Positions 1 through 11,499 of a stretch of DNA of 64,000 nucleotides are shown piece after piece. The position numbers were made by a program, and so were the translations under genes. The stretch is from Darksidea phi (taxonomy: Eukaryota > Ascomycota > Dothideomycetes > Pleosporales > Lentitheciaceae). The DNA is taken from contig JASJFT010000009.1 of assembly GCA_030770425.1 (NCBI GenBank), positions 186,001 through 250,000 of the forward strand. The letters are read 5' to 3'. Below the pieces are notes generated by a model. That model was not told the DNA's origin, made no database searches, and saw only the letters and a program-made list of their open reading frames with translations. Position 1 is the stretch's first letter. The number at the start of each line of letters is the position of its first letter.

Positions 1-757
1 TATTATGTCGGTCGAAAATTGTGCTCATGTAGGTACCTGCACGCTCTCCTCGTTGCTGATGCACGGCGTCCCTGAGTCGCATGCTGACGACCGCCACCAA
101 TCGACTGGTATATTACACGATTACGCACCAGTGCGTCGCAAAACGACTGCTGCGTGGTTCTGCGTCAGTGGGCGCCGACGCGGCCCGGCCAGACATGGAA
201 TTCAGTGGATGGATATGCCCATTAAACTGCTCTTCATTGGGACCGCTTCTCCTCCAGCACTGCTCTATCAGTGAAATTCGCGATCTCGAATAATCGTATG
301 GAAAAAATACTACATTTCAGGATGGCTGGACGCCAGCCTCGAGCGGGGGTGTGCTTGGCGCTATCTGCCGAATCTGAAATGGGCGTCGACCCTCCGATAT
401 GCAGTGAGCACCGAATAGAATAGAGGCGGCATAGTGGCGCACACAACAGGACCAAAGGGAAATATGACCAAGGACTTGTGATGAAAGCAATGACACGATT
501 TGGTAATGCGACACAGCTCGTATCTATTTCCATAAACGTATAGTATCTGTCGCGACGTCTGTTGAGACGATGAAAGACTACTCCTCCTACAGAAGCGTGC
601 ATAGTAAATACACCTAAAAGTCTACTCAGCGTCGTTTACATCCAGAAACCTTATCGGGAATATTCAATCTACGCCCCGCACCCCTAAAGATCAGCATCGT
701 CCTCGTCAGGAAGCGGCATCGGCATCGGCATCGGCACCGCGCCCGGCAACCCCTCCA
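1..757. other. Left edge, no supported gene
   Basis: Short overlapping open frames on both strands lack recognisable domains and good start contexts. Near 700-740 there is a short GGCATC-type hexamer repetition. I see no RNA gene or transposon end here. Confidence 0.4.
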
Positions 758-1337
758 TCAACGTAAAGCCAAAAGATTCGCATCGACAGCTACAGTTGTC
801 ATCGACTCATCAGCCTCCTTTACCTTTACCTCTTTCTCTTTCTCGCCATCGTTATCAGCATCATCATCATCATCGTCGTCATCATCAGGAAGTAGCATCA
901 AAGCCGCCCCCTCCATCACCACTCTCATTCGAGCTATCCAGGAAGGATAAGCATCGACGGGTGTGCATACCGCTACAGTAAAAGGAACTGTGTCCCAGTC
1001 GATGTCTTCAGCGTCTTCGTTGTCCTCTTTTGGCCCATCTCCCTTCGTTCCTTGCAGTCCATCCTGCTTCTCTCCTTCTACCAATCTATGATCCCAGCAT
1101 CGGCATGTTCTAAATCACCTTCTGCCCTCTCAACGGGTTCGGGTTCGGATTCTTGATTGATTCTGCTTTCGCACTACCCCCTTCCTTCCGACCCGTGTCG
1201 TGTTTCAACTGCTGCAATCCTTTTCTCCTCCCATCCTCATGCAAAGAGATATTTTCGTTCTTGTTTCCAAGCTTGCCCGGGATAGCGCTGACCGCATTCG
1301 CGGAAATAGCATAAGTAATTTCGGTCGTGGTTTTCAT
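758..1337 (-). CDS. Possible small acidic protein, structure unresolved
   Basis: Two minus-strand open stretches lie back to back: 1337-1110 starts with a true ATG, and 1084-758 carries a run of nine aspartates followed by a Lys/Glu-rich tail. They could be two exons, but the only obvious GT...AG pair between them (GTGATT to CATAG) would give an intron of roughly 33 bp, shorter than others in the window. No domain is recognised. The acidic run comes from a GAT/CAT-type triplet repeat, so part of the open frame may only reflect low complexity. It may equally be non-coding. Confidence 0.3.
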
Positions 1338-2063
1338 TCGTAGACAAAAAAAGTAAGAAAGAGGGGTTTTCCTGGCACAGGGGCTAGGACGAGGCTGAGA
1401 CTAGGTGTTTGAGGCGCAGCGACGATCGGTTTTATGCGTTGGTGCCTTAATGCCTTTTCGTTGCCTGGACTCAATCACCCTGGGCAAAAAATATGCTAAA
1501 ATCATGGATCAGATTGGTTTGAATCGTTGCGCTGCTATCTAATTGCAGTTTATTGCAATGATGATGCACTGCCATTTAAGCGCAAATATCGCGAAGCTAT
1601 TCGCACGTATGCATCTCTGCCGCATACCCATACACGGTGTCCCAACGTTCCAGAATCGTTTAGGCATACTAAGCCTACATACAGCAGCCCCCTGGGCGGC
1701 CATCCCAAAATTTCCCTTCTAATACTCCGGTGTTGATCCCTCTCTATAGCGTGCCGTGCCATGGCCAACGTAAAAGGAAAGTGGTATCTAAATAAATCCA
1801 AAGGTATCAAACGCCGACGCTATGTACAGTAATGCTGAAGTGTTTTTTCTAAATTGTGTGCGGAGAAGCGAATGACAAGGAGTAGTTTGAAAACAGGTCC
1901 AAAAGGTTAAAGTGAAAATTGTTGCTTGCAACGGTAGAAGTCGAAGAAAAACGTCGTCCGAAACTGGATACGGATCAGAAGTAACAAATTGGGTATAGTG
2001 GAAAAGAGAAATGTGACATGAAGCGAAAGTGGGTGGGAAGATGCTGAAGGCGTGTACAGGTGT
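1338..2063. other. Intergenic, nothing recognised
   Basis: No open frame with a domain or a supported splice structure. The stretch lies between the uncertain acidic ORF and the 3' end of the glycogen-binding-domain gene, and presumably holds that gene's 3' UTR. Confidence 0.4.
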
Positions 2064-4102
2064 TTATAGAACGGATTCTCCGAGAAAGGAAAACTCGTTC
2101 ACGAGTGTCTCCAATTGGCTGACCGAACTGCAACGATCGTGTTTGAAAGAAGGCTCCGAGTGGAGTTTGGGCTCAGTGATGGTGACCTTAGAAGTCGTTT
2201 CATCTTCGGGAAGCTTGTAACCCTGGAAACTCGGTCCGAAACAAGCTGCCTGCCGACGAGATCCGCGCGACCCTCGGGATCCGGAACCTCCGTGCTGGAT
2301 GTCGAGGTCGAATAAGTTGGTGCCGAACGTAGAAATACGCAGCTCATCAAGTCGTGGCGGGTTTGCGGAAAGGTGGGATGAAATGGCATCCTCTTCTGAC
2401 GTGCTGTTCAGTTCCTCGTCGGTTGCAGCAGAGTCGCGATTGGGGCTGTGCATGTAGTCGCTGATAGAGAAGCGTGCGGAGTCTCGTATGGGCGAGCTCA
2501 GTTCACTGCAGTCGCTGGTGAGGGAGCTGAATGTAGGGGAGTGAATTGCCCCGTCCTCTGATATGGGCGAGCTATAGGTGATAGAGTCGGCGCTCCACGT
2601 AGAGAAGTGGCTGTTGCTCTCCGAATTCTGGTTGACATCACTTTCCTCACGTGTCTCTTCTTCCTGGCTCCCTGCCTGTGACAAAGTCGGGTTTGGTGAC
2701 TGGCTGGAGCAAGCAAAGAGAGGAGCAGGGAATATGTAGCGAGGCAGCGGGGGAAGCTCTTTGTTCTTGTCAAGTGCCGACTGCCGTAGACCTGGACTTC
2801 GGTTGCCTCCATGGCTTGAGGTAGGCCGTGTATCGAGAGATGGAGGCTCAAGCGAGAATAATGGCCTTTGAAGCACTGCTGTAGGAGCCGATGATTGTGT
2901 CGTCTGTTCTTCGCCAATACGAGATGTCTGATGAGGCCGAGGTGACTGTACCCAAGGCTCGTTCGAGAATAGCTTAGTCCGCCGGGTCTCAGACGAATTT
3001 GCCCGGACAGTGCTCGACCTAGGTGGAAACTCGGTCGGAGTGATCCTCGATGCGTCTGACCGCGAACGGGGCCGACTGACTTGTTCTTCCTTATCGATTG
3101 GTGCGGCGAGACCGAGGTCTTTTGTAGGACACACAGGATGTGAGCCGAGAGGTGAGAATCCTCGCAGTCTAGCGGTAACAGGTAGCGAAAGAGACGGCGA
3201 TTGCTGATGAGAGCGCACGGGTGCCGATTTTGGAGGGGGTTGTAGCGAAGGAAGCGGAACAAGACTCACTTCCTCCGCTGTAGTGCTGATCAAGACAGGC
3301 GCACCAATCTCTAGCTCGCGTGTACTTCTTGACCGTGTTCTCGTGTTAGACGCCGACCGCTTCTGTGCTAGCTTCTCTTTTAGAAATTTGAAGTCTGAGA
3401 ATAGTGGTGTTGATGTCATTTGCGGCGAAGTAGAGGCAGGGCGAGCATGTCGTGCATATCCGGGCGAGAGCGATGGGCCAGATGACGGATAAGTCGCAGA
3501 CCTCGGTCCACCCAAACGTTGCATTGGAACGGTGTACGACTCTTTGCACAAGTCGCCTAACCGAGGAGAAGGTAGTGGCTTAGGCGGCACGGGTGTGAGG
3601 AATTTGTCCCGAGGATTGCGCGTGAAATTGTCTGCGCTCTCCGAATTACTTCGACTCCTAGACTCGCTAGGCACTTCCAGTACATTCAATCGTTGACCAG
3701 GCAGTAAAGGGCACACAGTTGTTGATGGTTCCGAGGGGTTGTGACATTCCTCGCCGTCGACGTTATACTACGGAGCAAGTCAGTAACAGTTTCGCTGACC
3801 TAGACACTGGAAATATCCAAACAAGCCACAGTACTCACATAGTACCAATATGTACCGCCCATTTTGAGCGCACCGGTCCTTCTTCCACTGATATTATCAA
3901 GGTCTCCGTCACATATAATGTCCTCGAAAGTATAACAACCGGACCAAGTACCGTAACCTCTTCGTCGATCGTGCTTGAGGGGATACGGTTTGGCGAAGTT
4001 GTCCCAAGAGCCCAGTAATTCGACGGTGCGAGCTGCAGCCGGGAGATCACTGGTATTTGTTTGAGCCATCGGAGGATTATAAGAAACCGAGGGGGTATAC
4101 AT
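2064..4102 (-). CDS. AMPK-type glycogen-binding (CBM48-like) disordered protein
   Basis: Two exons: 4102-3839 and 3767-2064, joined over a 71-bp GTGAGT...CGTAG intron; the product is about 655 residues. Residues about 26-105 resemble the AMPK1_CBM / CBM48 beta-sandwich: VELLGSWDNF, then a Tyr-Pro-Leu-Lys segment, WSGCYTF and, across the splice, GGTYWYYYNVDG, followed by ECHNPSEPSTTVCPLLPGQ, a run I recognise from fungal proteins of this type. The rest is Ser/Pro/Arg-rich and predicted disordered, with many potential phosphosites (SRSRSNSES, repeated SSP). In AMPK-beta and Mdg1-like proteins this domain binds glucans or acts as a protein-interaction module; the partner here is unknown. The ATG at 4102 follows an in-frame break and is preferred; a second Met is 12 codons in. 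The fold assignment is firm, the function is not. Confidence 0.82.
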
Positions 4103-6827
4103 ACAACAGGAAAGTAACGAGGGCTGTGGAGGAATCCATGGCGCCCGAGGAGCTGGGACGCCCAGGCTGTTAAAGCTAGTACGATCTCAATCTGAGGCGA
4201 GGACCCGATCTTGACCTCGGAGCACCAGTCGCTTCGCATTAAGAGCTATAATTACAGTCCAAAACAGAAGGTCATGTCAGGCTTCCTTACTGAATCCGTC
4301 TTAGTTTACGCATTATGTTTAGAGACGTTGGCAGGCAAACCTGGTAAATGCGTTGCGCGTGTTTACGATTGGAAGCCGTCGATAGGGCCTATGGTGGAGA
4401 ACTTGAAACCGAACAGGGTCGAGTTTGATGGGCCTGTCGGTGGGGGCTATGCGGCCTGCAATTTCACCGCTCGCAGATTTACTGCTCGCGCCTGAGGATG
4501 ATGTTTGATGCTCGAGGCTGCAGGAAGGCTTTCCCAGGGGGGATCCAATGTGTGAGCCGCAGCTATCGGCGTTGGAATAGATTCGAGATTGGTCCGATTG
4601 GCGCGGGGGGCGGTAAGGGAGGAGTATGCGGCCAGGGCGCTTAATGCAGAGCTTCGAGTAGTCGGAATGCGTCGTATGTGAAACACGGTAGCAGATCAGG
4701 GTCCAAAAAGCAGCAGCAGATGTCGTGTAGTGGTGCGTGGTAGAAAAGATGGGGGTGGAAAGAATAGAAGATGAGGGTTTGAGAGAGCCGTCAAATGTTG
4801 GACGGAAGGCGGCGTCGGTCTAGTGGCGCCTCCTTAGTCTTAAATGAAGAGACCAGTCGCGATGGAAGGATATGGTTCAAGCCGTGAGTTTATTGGAAGG
4901 CTCAAACGCACCAGAGGGCGCGCTTCGTTAAACACTACCACAAGACGTCGGCCGCAAGCGTTCAGTGGCTTCATTTCCCGAATGCACCATGGAGAACGTG
5001 TACCTTGGCTGCTGCGAGGCGTTCAATAGCAGACGCAGGTGAAGAGGAACCATGGCTGTGCTCGAGCTCAGCCCTCAATGGCACGAGCAAAAGAAAGCTC
5101 GCATCGTCCCACGACGTCCACTACGCTCCCTGAGTGCTGGAATCTTTCGTCTCCAAAGCAGCCGCCCCTGTCAGTGCCGGCCAACAGCAGGCCGCGGCGC
5201 AAATGTCCGGAGCCGATCCCGCATGGGATGGCCAATTTGACGGCACTGAGAGGGGGGCCGCAAGCGGGTCCTTCCAACATTCCCGGTTTCCCACGCTTCT
5301 TCGACGCATCGGGTAAGGCATCTCTGCTTGCTCTGTTGCTAGAGCTACCACTTTATCGACGTCGAGATCTAGCTTGCACAGCGAAAAGACGTTGATCGCA
5401 CGGATTTTGCTTGTTGTTGACAAGAATGTCGAGATGATGAGCTCAACTTCATGCGTAACCGCCGTCTTTTTGCGACCTGAAACGATAATCTTAGCTTGGC
5501 GGCCTGTCCAGCCATGCCACTCGCCAGCCGCAAGCGCCCGCCGCCGCGGCACAGGACATGCTCAACATCCACACCGCACAAACGGGACACGATAGCCTTG
5601 AGAAGACACTGAGGACGATTCATCAATGCCACCGCATGCCCCTAGCCGCGCAGTCGCAACAGCCGCCCATGAAACAGCGCTGCGCTATTGTTGGCACAGC
5701 CTCGCACCACAACGAGGCAGATTCTCTTTGCGCCTGTTCATCGCAACGAAACATCGTGGCTCTGTTTGATCGTTTTGCTGTCAGCGCGAGTCATCAAAGC
5801 CATCGGGTGTCCGTTTGCCTGTTTGCTCACATCCTGTTTCAACCCAATTTCTACCTTGAACATGCCTCAGGTGTCAGGCCCCCTCGAGACATCCCCGCAA
5901 TTCCCGCAAGGCCACCTAGTCTAAAATCTCTCATTTATGCCGTTGGCATTGCTGTCAGCACTGAGATGAGCTGTCTTCATTTCTAGTGCCTGTCGCACGG
6001 TTTTCCCTCCGGTGCAGTCAAACGCCCGTGGTAACAGAACCGTTCTTCGAGGCCACCCTCATCTGTGCATTAATAACGAATAGCGCTTTTCCTCCGCAGC
6101 CGCAGGTCGGCGTCCGCGGGTCGGCGTCCGCGGGAGATCCTCAGGCTCCGCTAGGCACGAAAGAGCAGCGTCTTCATGCTATCTTTCCTGATCATTGCCG
6201 GTGGGATACGGCCATCAGTGCCATTTCCACCAATGCGGATTGTCCAAATGTTTTCCCACGATGAAAATTAGCTGCACATATGCTAATGCGTGGTGCACAG
6301 GAGACTAGACGCGTACATGGAGACCATTTGGTGTGGCCGGAGTGACTACACGCTTTCGTCAGACGTTCAACAACCACATGCACGACCACCCCGAGCTTCC
6401 CAGACAACCCCAAGCACACCGCCGTATACTCCAACATCATCTGATCACCACCACTGGTCTGACCTTGAAACTGCGCACCCTCCAGATGTCTTCCTCTGCC
6501 GCCCCTCGTCCTCTCACACACTCCTCCAATCTCAAGGCGAACGCCTAGCTCCTTCTGGTCTGTGAGAGCATCACACGAGCACTCACGCGGCCAGCCGTGC
6601 CGTCCCCACAACCTATGCGAGGCACGCACGTGTATCTGGAGCTTCCAGCGTGTTAGGTGACGTTACAAGTGTATATTACTCGGATAAGCTCAGTCTATGA
6701 TCGGGGATGCTCCAAGCAAGTCGTAGCCACGATGCTCCATGACCCAAGCCATATATATTAACATCATCTACAATGTTGACACAGCGTGCTAGCTTCTACA
6801 GATGACCTCCTGTAAATAGATTGGTCC
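4103..6827. other. 2.7-kb region without a supported gene
   Basis: Open frames on both strands are short, mutually overlapping and rich in Arg/Ser/Pro/His, as expected for GC-rich non-coding fungal DNA. I could not link any by splice sites into a recognisable protein. No tRNA or transposon termini were noticed. Low-level coding by an unrecognised gene cannot be excluded. Confidence 0.4.
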
Positions 6828-8366
6828 TCACTGAAAGCTCGTGCCTAGGATACCCGGCTTTCGGTCCTCTAGATCCAAGATCATCTGCCCGAAAAGTCCA
6901 TTAGCCCAACTAAACCACTGCCTCGTCCAGTGCTGAGCGTCGAAGCTGTTGACGCTCTCGTGGATCAATCCTAGCCCCGCTGTACTACTCAGAATCTGCC
7001 TCAATTCCCCCACAATCTCCTTGTCGTCATCGCTCGTCAAGATGCGCACAATAGACGCCATAGGCCATGCCATACCGGGACCTTGGTGAGGCCCACCAAC
7101 GGCGTTGATGGCGGTTCCACGCATGAAGTACGGATTCGAGGCGCTGAGAACAAGGGCGCGTGTGTTGGCATAGACTTCCTCGTTGACAGGATAAGTGTTG
7201 AAGGGAGCGGAGAGGAGGGAGGGGATGTTTGCATCATCCATGATTGTCCTTCCGCCGAAGCCATCCACTTCGAATGCGTATATTTTACCATACTGGGCAT
7301 GTTCAACTGTGCCATGCGTCTCGATCGCGTCGCGGATGGAGCCGGAAAGGCTCCGCATGTTTCGGGCCAGAGCGGCGGAGTTGGCAGTATTCAGCTTCTC
7401 CATGATCTCGGCTGTGGAGGAAAGATAAGCGCTGAACATCATATTGGCGGGGATATATAGCTGGTAGATGGTGGAATCGTCGCTGGGTCGGAATGCGCTC
7501 CGTATGAGGCCCGTGCCGTTGGCTACCGGGTTTCCTATGCCGTCGTTTGCGAGAGTTTCTGTGGAGCGGGTTGTTCGGCGAGTGAAGGTAAAAGGACTCT
7601 GCAGAACCGTCCCGTCTTCTCCGTAGGTGGGCGTCTTCATATCTTCTGCAACTCGGAGAACTGCCTCGATTGCTTTCACCCATTTGAACTTCCCGAAAAA
7701 CTCTGCGTCTTTGGTTGCCTCGTAGTAGTTGGTCGATATCTGTAGAAACGCTGCAAGAGAGTCCAATTCGTACTTACATTCGAACACGGAGTTAGTCGAG
7801 TACGTCGGGTTCACTGTATCTTCACTTGCCGCACCATTCTCTGCCGGCGCGATGCCGCTCTCAACAGGAGGCTGAAACGAGTTGCAGTATGGCGATGTAA
7901 GCAAATATCTTGCTTGCAGGTTTATTGCTCCCCTATAAAGGCTCGCGATCGAGTTCGTATCACTGCTGGCGTTGAGCAGTGGCAGGTAGCTCTGCATCTG
8001 GTTTGATGAGTCGCGCAACCACATGGCATTGATGTCGCCGGTGATGATGAACGTAAGCTCCTCGTTCGAATTATCTGCCGCATGGCCCCTCCACTTTATC
8101 GCGGTATCGAGCGTGTTCGGGTATGCGTTCTGGAAGAGGCGGTAGAGGTCCGGGTCCTTGATTACTGATTCCATACGCGTGAGCGTATCTTCAACGCCTT
8201 GCGATTTGAAAGTGCGGCAGCTCTCGGATGGACGCTGGTACGCGAGCTTGTACTTGCCAGAGCTCAGAGGCTCGTGGATGTCCCTCGCGTACTCCGAGTA
8301 ATCGGGGCATTGCGCCAAAACCGAGAAGGGCACTGCCAGACCGGCAAAGAGGTGGGAGCCGCGCAT
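6828..8366 (-). CDS. GH125 exo-alpha-1,6-mannosidase (Mug157 family), secreted
   Basis: A single-exon gene of 512 residues from the chosen ATG at 8366. The family (glycoside hydrolase 125, formerly DUF1237; S. pombe Mug157) removes terminal alpha-1,6-linked mannose. Family hallmarks are visible: GDINAMWLRDSSNQMQSYLP at about 110-129, and a downstream VDGFGGRTIMDDANIPSLL segment. With the 8366 start the protein opens with a signal peptide (hydrophobic run to SVLAQ, then mature CPDYSEY). The frame stays open to 8555, where an earlier ATG would give a 575-residue type II membrane form using the FCIFLFVLGFFFL stretch. I prefer the shorter form because the upstream DNA is pyrimidine-rich like a 5' UTR. 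Length fits fungal family members. It is divergent from the regulator at 9099, sharing a 0.7-kb promoter interval. Likely role: trimming of cell-wall or N-linked mannan. Confidence 0.88.
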   Translation of the reverse strand: MRGSHLFAGLAVPFSVLAQCPDYSEYARDIHEPLSSGKYKLAYQRPSESCRTFKSQGVEDTLTRMESVIKDPDLYRLFQNAYPNTLDTAIKWRGHAADNSNEELTFIITGDINAMWLRDSSNQMQSYLPLLNASSDTNSIASLYRGAINLQARYLLTSPYCNSFQPPVESGIAPAENGAASEDTVNPTYSTNSVFECKYELDSLAAFLQISTNYYEATKDAEFFGKFKWVKAIEAVLRVAEDMKTPTYGEDGTVLQSPFTFTRRTTRSTETLANDGIGNPVANGTGLIRSAFRPSDDSTIYQLYIPANMMFSAYLSSTAEIMEKLNTANSAALARNMRSLSGSIRDAIETHGTVEHAQYGKIYAFEVDGFGGRTIMDDANIPSLLSAPFNTYPVNEEVYANTRALVLSASNPYFMRGTAINAVGGPHQGPGMAWPMASIVRILTSDDDKEIVGELRQILSSTAGLGLIHESVNSFDAQHWTRQWFSWANGLFGQMILDLEDRKPGILGTSFQ

Positions 8367-9098
8367 ATCGACAGAGGGAGAGTGGAGGAAAAAGAAGCCT
8401 AACACAAACAAGAAGATGCAGAATGACGAGAGGGTCAGGCTTTGTAGATGCACAACATGCAGGGCCCACGCGCGAGTGACCCGAACAAATGGTCTACCTT
8501 CCATATTACTCCAAGTTACCCCGCCGTTGATCATAAGAACCGCAGGGAGTGCCATGCGACCCCAATGAGGCTATTGCCAGGGCCAGCCCTAAGCAGCCTA
8601 CGCGACGTTATTGGGCTTGCTATACCGGGATGTGAATGCTAAGGTCGACCTGCTTGCGACATGGGCAGCTGGACAGTGTGCATCAAGTTTAAATCAGCAG
8701 CGACTCTCTCCATCGACAGCATAGATGGGGAAGGTTCTCAAGGATGACGAGATGAGGGGCCGCGTGCAGTTGTGCAGGAAAGTCAATAGGCACGAGACGC
8801 TGAGATCAGGATGTTTGCGGGGTACTGCGGGTGGCTGCGGCTCGGCGCTCATAGCTGGCAGAGCGAGCTAAGACAAGAGTAGAAGGCGATATATCCGAAA
8901 GAACGTAGAAGCTTGGAAAAATCAAGAAAGTAAGATGACGAGCCAGCGGTGAGAGGGGGCACGGGAGTTAACGCCGTGGATCATCCGGAGGTTGATAGGA
9001 TCTAAGCCTATATAGGCTAGCCCATTCCCGTGACTTCACTCGATAATCTAATTCGACTCATTCGTCATCTAGCAACGAAATAAAGACTACCGGCCCGA
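8367..9098. promoter_or_regulatory. Shared divergent promoter interval
   Basis: This 0.73-kb gap separates the minus-strand GH125 gene from the plus-strand Zn2Cys6 gene, so both promoters must lie here. No specific operator was identified. A TATA-like TATATAGG occurs about 90 bp before the regulator's ATG. Confidence 0.35.
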
Positions 9099-10551
9099 AT
9101 GTCACTGCGGAGAGCTCACCAGAAATCAAAGTTTGGATGTTCTACTTGTAAGAAGCGGCGGATTAAGGTGGGTTCTCTATTCATGCCCAAGCCTTCTCGG
9201 TTTGCAACACTCCGGCATCACAGAAGCCACAACATGTCACAGTGCACCTGAAGATTAACGTAGACAGTGTGACCTAGGCCGACCAGACTGCAAGAACTGC
9301 ACGAAACGTGGCGTTGAATGCAGCTTTCGCATTTCTGATCCAGCTCCGCGCTCATGTACGACAGCAAATGGCCAAGCGGCCTCGTCGAACAAGCTATCGC
9401 TTAAACTTCATACATTGCTACTCCAATCTCCCCCATCTCCAACCTTCATAGAAGGCCTGCTCGACGGACTTCCGGATGTTCTACAACCTCGCTTCAAACA
9501 GCTTCTGCATCACTTCGCAAACCAGACGAGCGCTACGATCTCTCACAATGCGCAAGCCCAAGTCACTTGGTGCGCGGTTGTCCCCCGGCTTACGGCGAGC
9601 CACGAATTTGTTCTTAAAGGCGTATTTTCTGTAACAGCGCTCCATCTTTCTCAGAAAGTTACAGTAGAGACAGAACGCAAGCACTTGCGTTACATTGCAG
9701 ATGCCCAGATGAACACAGGTCTAATCCGCTATCGAGCGGCTGTCGGCAACGTGACAGCAGAGAATGCAGAAGCACTCTTTGCATACGGAGTTATCATACT
9801 CGTGTTCACCCTCCTTGCCTCGGCAGAAGAATGCCATCGCCTTCTGCAATTCATCGGCAGCAGCAGCCAACAACCGAGTCAACGTCGCGTGGCTATGACC
9901 GAACTGGTACTTGTGATAACGAACTTTTTGCGTTGCCAGACGGGCATGCGCGTCGTAATTGTGCCATGTTGGCACTTGATCGCGAGGGGAATGTTGTCAC
10001 CAATTGTCAATCGAGACTGGTGGCCGTACCGCATCCCACTTTCTCCGCAAGCGATCGAAGAGGACCGAAAACTCCAGAATATCGAAATCTTATGGATGCA
10101 ACCAGGCCGACGCTACGAGTATTGGTTCGAAATCCTTAGACAAGCATTACAGAAACTACGCGAAGATTTTGCGCTGGTATCGCAACTTATCGCCGGCAAC
10201 AACACCGGTCAAAGCCATGGGAGTGGTCCGCCCTTTGACTGGAGTTCAGTCATGAGTTGGCCTGTTGAAGCGCCATCAGAGTTCACCAGCTTGCTTGAGC
10301 AACGGAAACCTGAGGCATGGGTTATCCTGGCCCACTATGCTATCCTCCCGTCAAAGGTTGATGAGATCTGGTGGATCAAAAACCTAGCACCAAACATTGT
10401 GTCAACGGCTGCACTGGTACTAGAGAAAGATATGTGGACATGGCTCGAATGGCCTGCATCAGTCACCGGTGTTAACTTAAACAATCTACTACCACCGTCT
10501 CGGACCATGACTAAAATCGGAGTAGTGAGGGAAGGGAGTGCTATAAATTAA
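9099..10551 (+). CDS. Zn2Cys6 transcription factor, Upc2-like
   Basis: Two exons: 9099-9167 and 9268-10551, separated by a 100-bp GTGGGT...GACAG intron; 450 residues. Splicing assembles a complete Zn2Cys6 binuclear cluster with cysteines at 14, 17, 24, 31, 34 and 41 (CSTCKKRRIK, then CDLGRPDCKNCTKRGVEC); the intron falls between Lys23 and Cys24. The C-terminal part resembles the Fungal_trans_2/DUF3468 regulatory region of sterol-uptake-control (Upc2-like) proteins: an LLHHFANQTS segment, YRAAVGNVTAENAEALFAYGV, and a tail with PEAWVILAHYAILPSKV. Such proteins are nuclear DNA-binding regulators; the targets cannot be read here. The divergent GH125 gene and the nearby P450 are possible but unproven targets. 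The exon 1 ATG has no competitor in frame. Confidence 0.88.
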
Positions 10552-10640
10552 GATCCACTCTCCTTCAGTCGTTAGTATTATTACAACACCATGCCTAAAA
10601 TAGTTTGTGTGGTGTTCTAAATGGAACTTATTCCACCACA

Positions 10641-11005
10641 ATGCCGAAAACACCTAATCGTCGCCTCACATATCGAGAACGCGTTCAGATATGGACCCTC
10701 AGAGAGGAGGGTTATCAACAGAAAGAGATTGCGCAGAAGCTTAGGATACCTATTCCTACTATCTCACGCTACCTAAACACCCCCACGACGCCGTAAAATA
10801 GGCCCTGGAGTACTACTAGGGGACTAATGAGTAGATGGAAGAGCGCTTGGAATAGGCCCTGAAGTACTACTAGGGGACTAATGAGTAGACGGAAGAGCGC
10901 TTGGAATAGGCCCTGAAGTACTACTAGAGGACTAATGAGTAGATGGAAGAGCGCTTGGAATAGGCCCTAGAGTACTACTAGGGGACTAATAAGTAGTAGG
11001 ATTAG
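10641..11005 (+). mobile_element. Tc1/mariner relic, copy A (HTH plus 54-bp repeats)
   Basis: The ATG at 10641 opens a 52-codon fragment beginning MPKTPNRRLTYRERVQIW and including EEGYQQKEIAQKLRIP, the N-terminal helix-turn-helix of fungal Tc1/mariner transposases; it stops at 10794. It is followed at once by nearly four copies of a 54-bp direct repeat (10802-11000). After the repeats homology to copy B continues only for about 15 bp. The catalytic DDE part and both terminal inverted repeats are missing, so this is a dead internal fragment. Confidence 0.75.
10802..11000 (+). repeat. 54-bp tandem repeat within relic A (about 3.7 units)
   Basis: Units begin at 10802, 10856, 10910 and 10964 with GCCCTGGAGTACTACTAG or close variants. 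The 54-bp period is 18 codons. Reading from each GCC gives ALxYYxGTNExMEERLEx, where x marks TAG stops and other variable positions; with TAG read as former TGG this resembles the RLxWAL...WT segment of mariner transposases. Confidence 0.85.
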
Positions 11006-11118
11006 GTCATCCCCCAACGGAGGCACGTCTAGTTAGCTGACGGATTTGCAAGTGCGACAGTTTGCGCCGGATGCCGTATTAAAAGCACATTCGACTTTGC
11101 GCACACCGAAGACGTCAC

Positions 11119-11499
11119 TTACGTGGTGTCTGAACTCGGTCTGTGGTGCATCGCAGAGATGACGGCAGGCTTCTTCGTTCTGTGCCTGCCCTCCATGCCG
11201 AAGCTCTTCAAAAACTCACCTTGGATACAAAAGTTTGTTGCTAGCCTCAAGTCTATGTCAAAATCGTCACAGGCTTTGGGAACGTCGTCCGATAGAAAGG
11301 CAACCCATTCTTGGCCCCGCTCAAAGCCTCGTCGGGCTCCCGATGCGAGTTTGTTCACAGATACGAGTACCTCAGGCTTTGTCCAGTTGGGTAACGTCAG
11401 TCTTGCGTCTGAGTCGGATGCAGAACAGATCAAGTCATTGGGGGCATGAGTGTCCCAAAGGTCAGGACCGCCGAGAGCTAAGCCCTGGTATTGCTCCAT
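11119..11499 (-). CDS. Hypothetical protein, 126 residues
   Basis: A single open frame from a genuine ATG at 11499, starting MEQYQGLALGGPDLWD, with a balanced composition unlike most spurious frames nearby. No domain, signal peptide or membrane segment is seen. It lies between transposon relic A and the P450 gene, so it may be a fragment of a broken gene. Function unknown. Confidence 0.33.
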   Translation of the reverse strand: MEQYQGLALGGPDLWDTHAPNDLICSASDSDARLTLPNWTKPEVLVSVNKLASGARRGFERGQEWVAFLSDDVPKACDDFDIDLRLATNFCIQGEFLKSFGMEGRHRTKKPAVISAMHHRPSSDTT

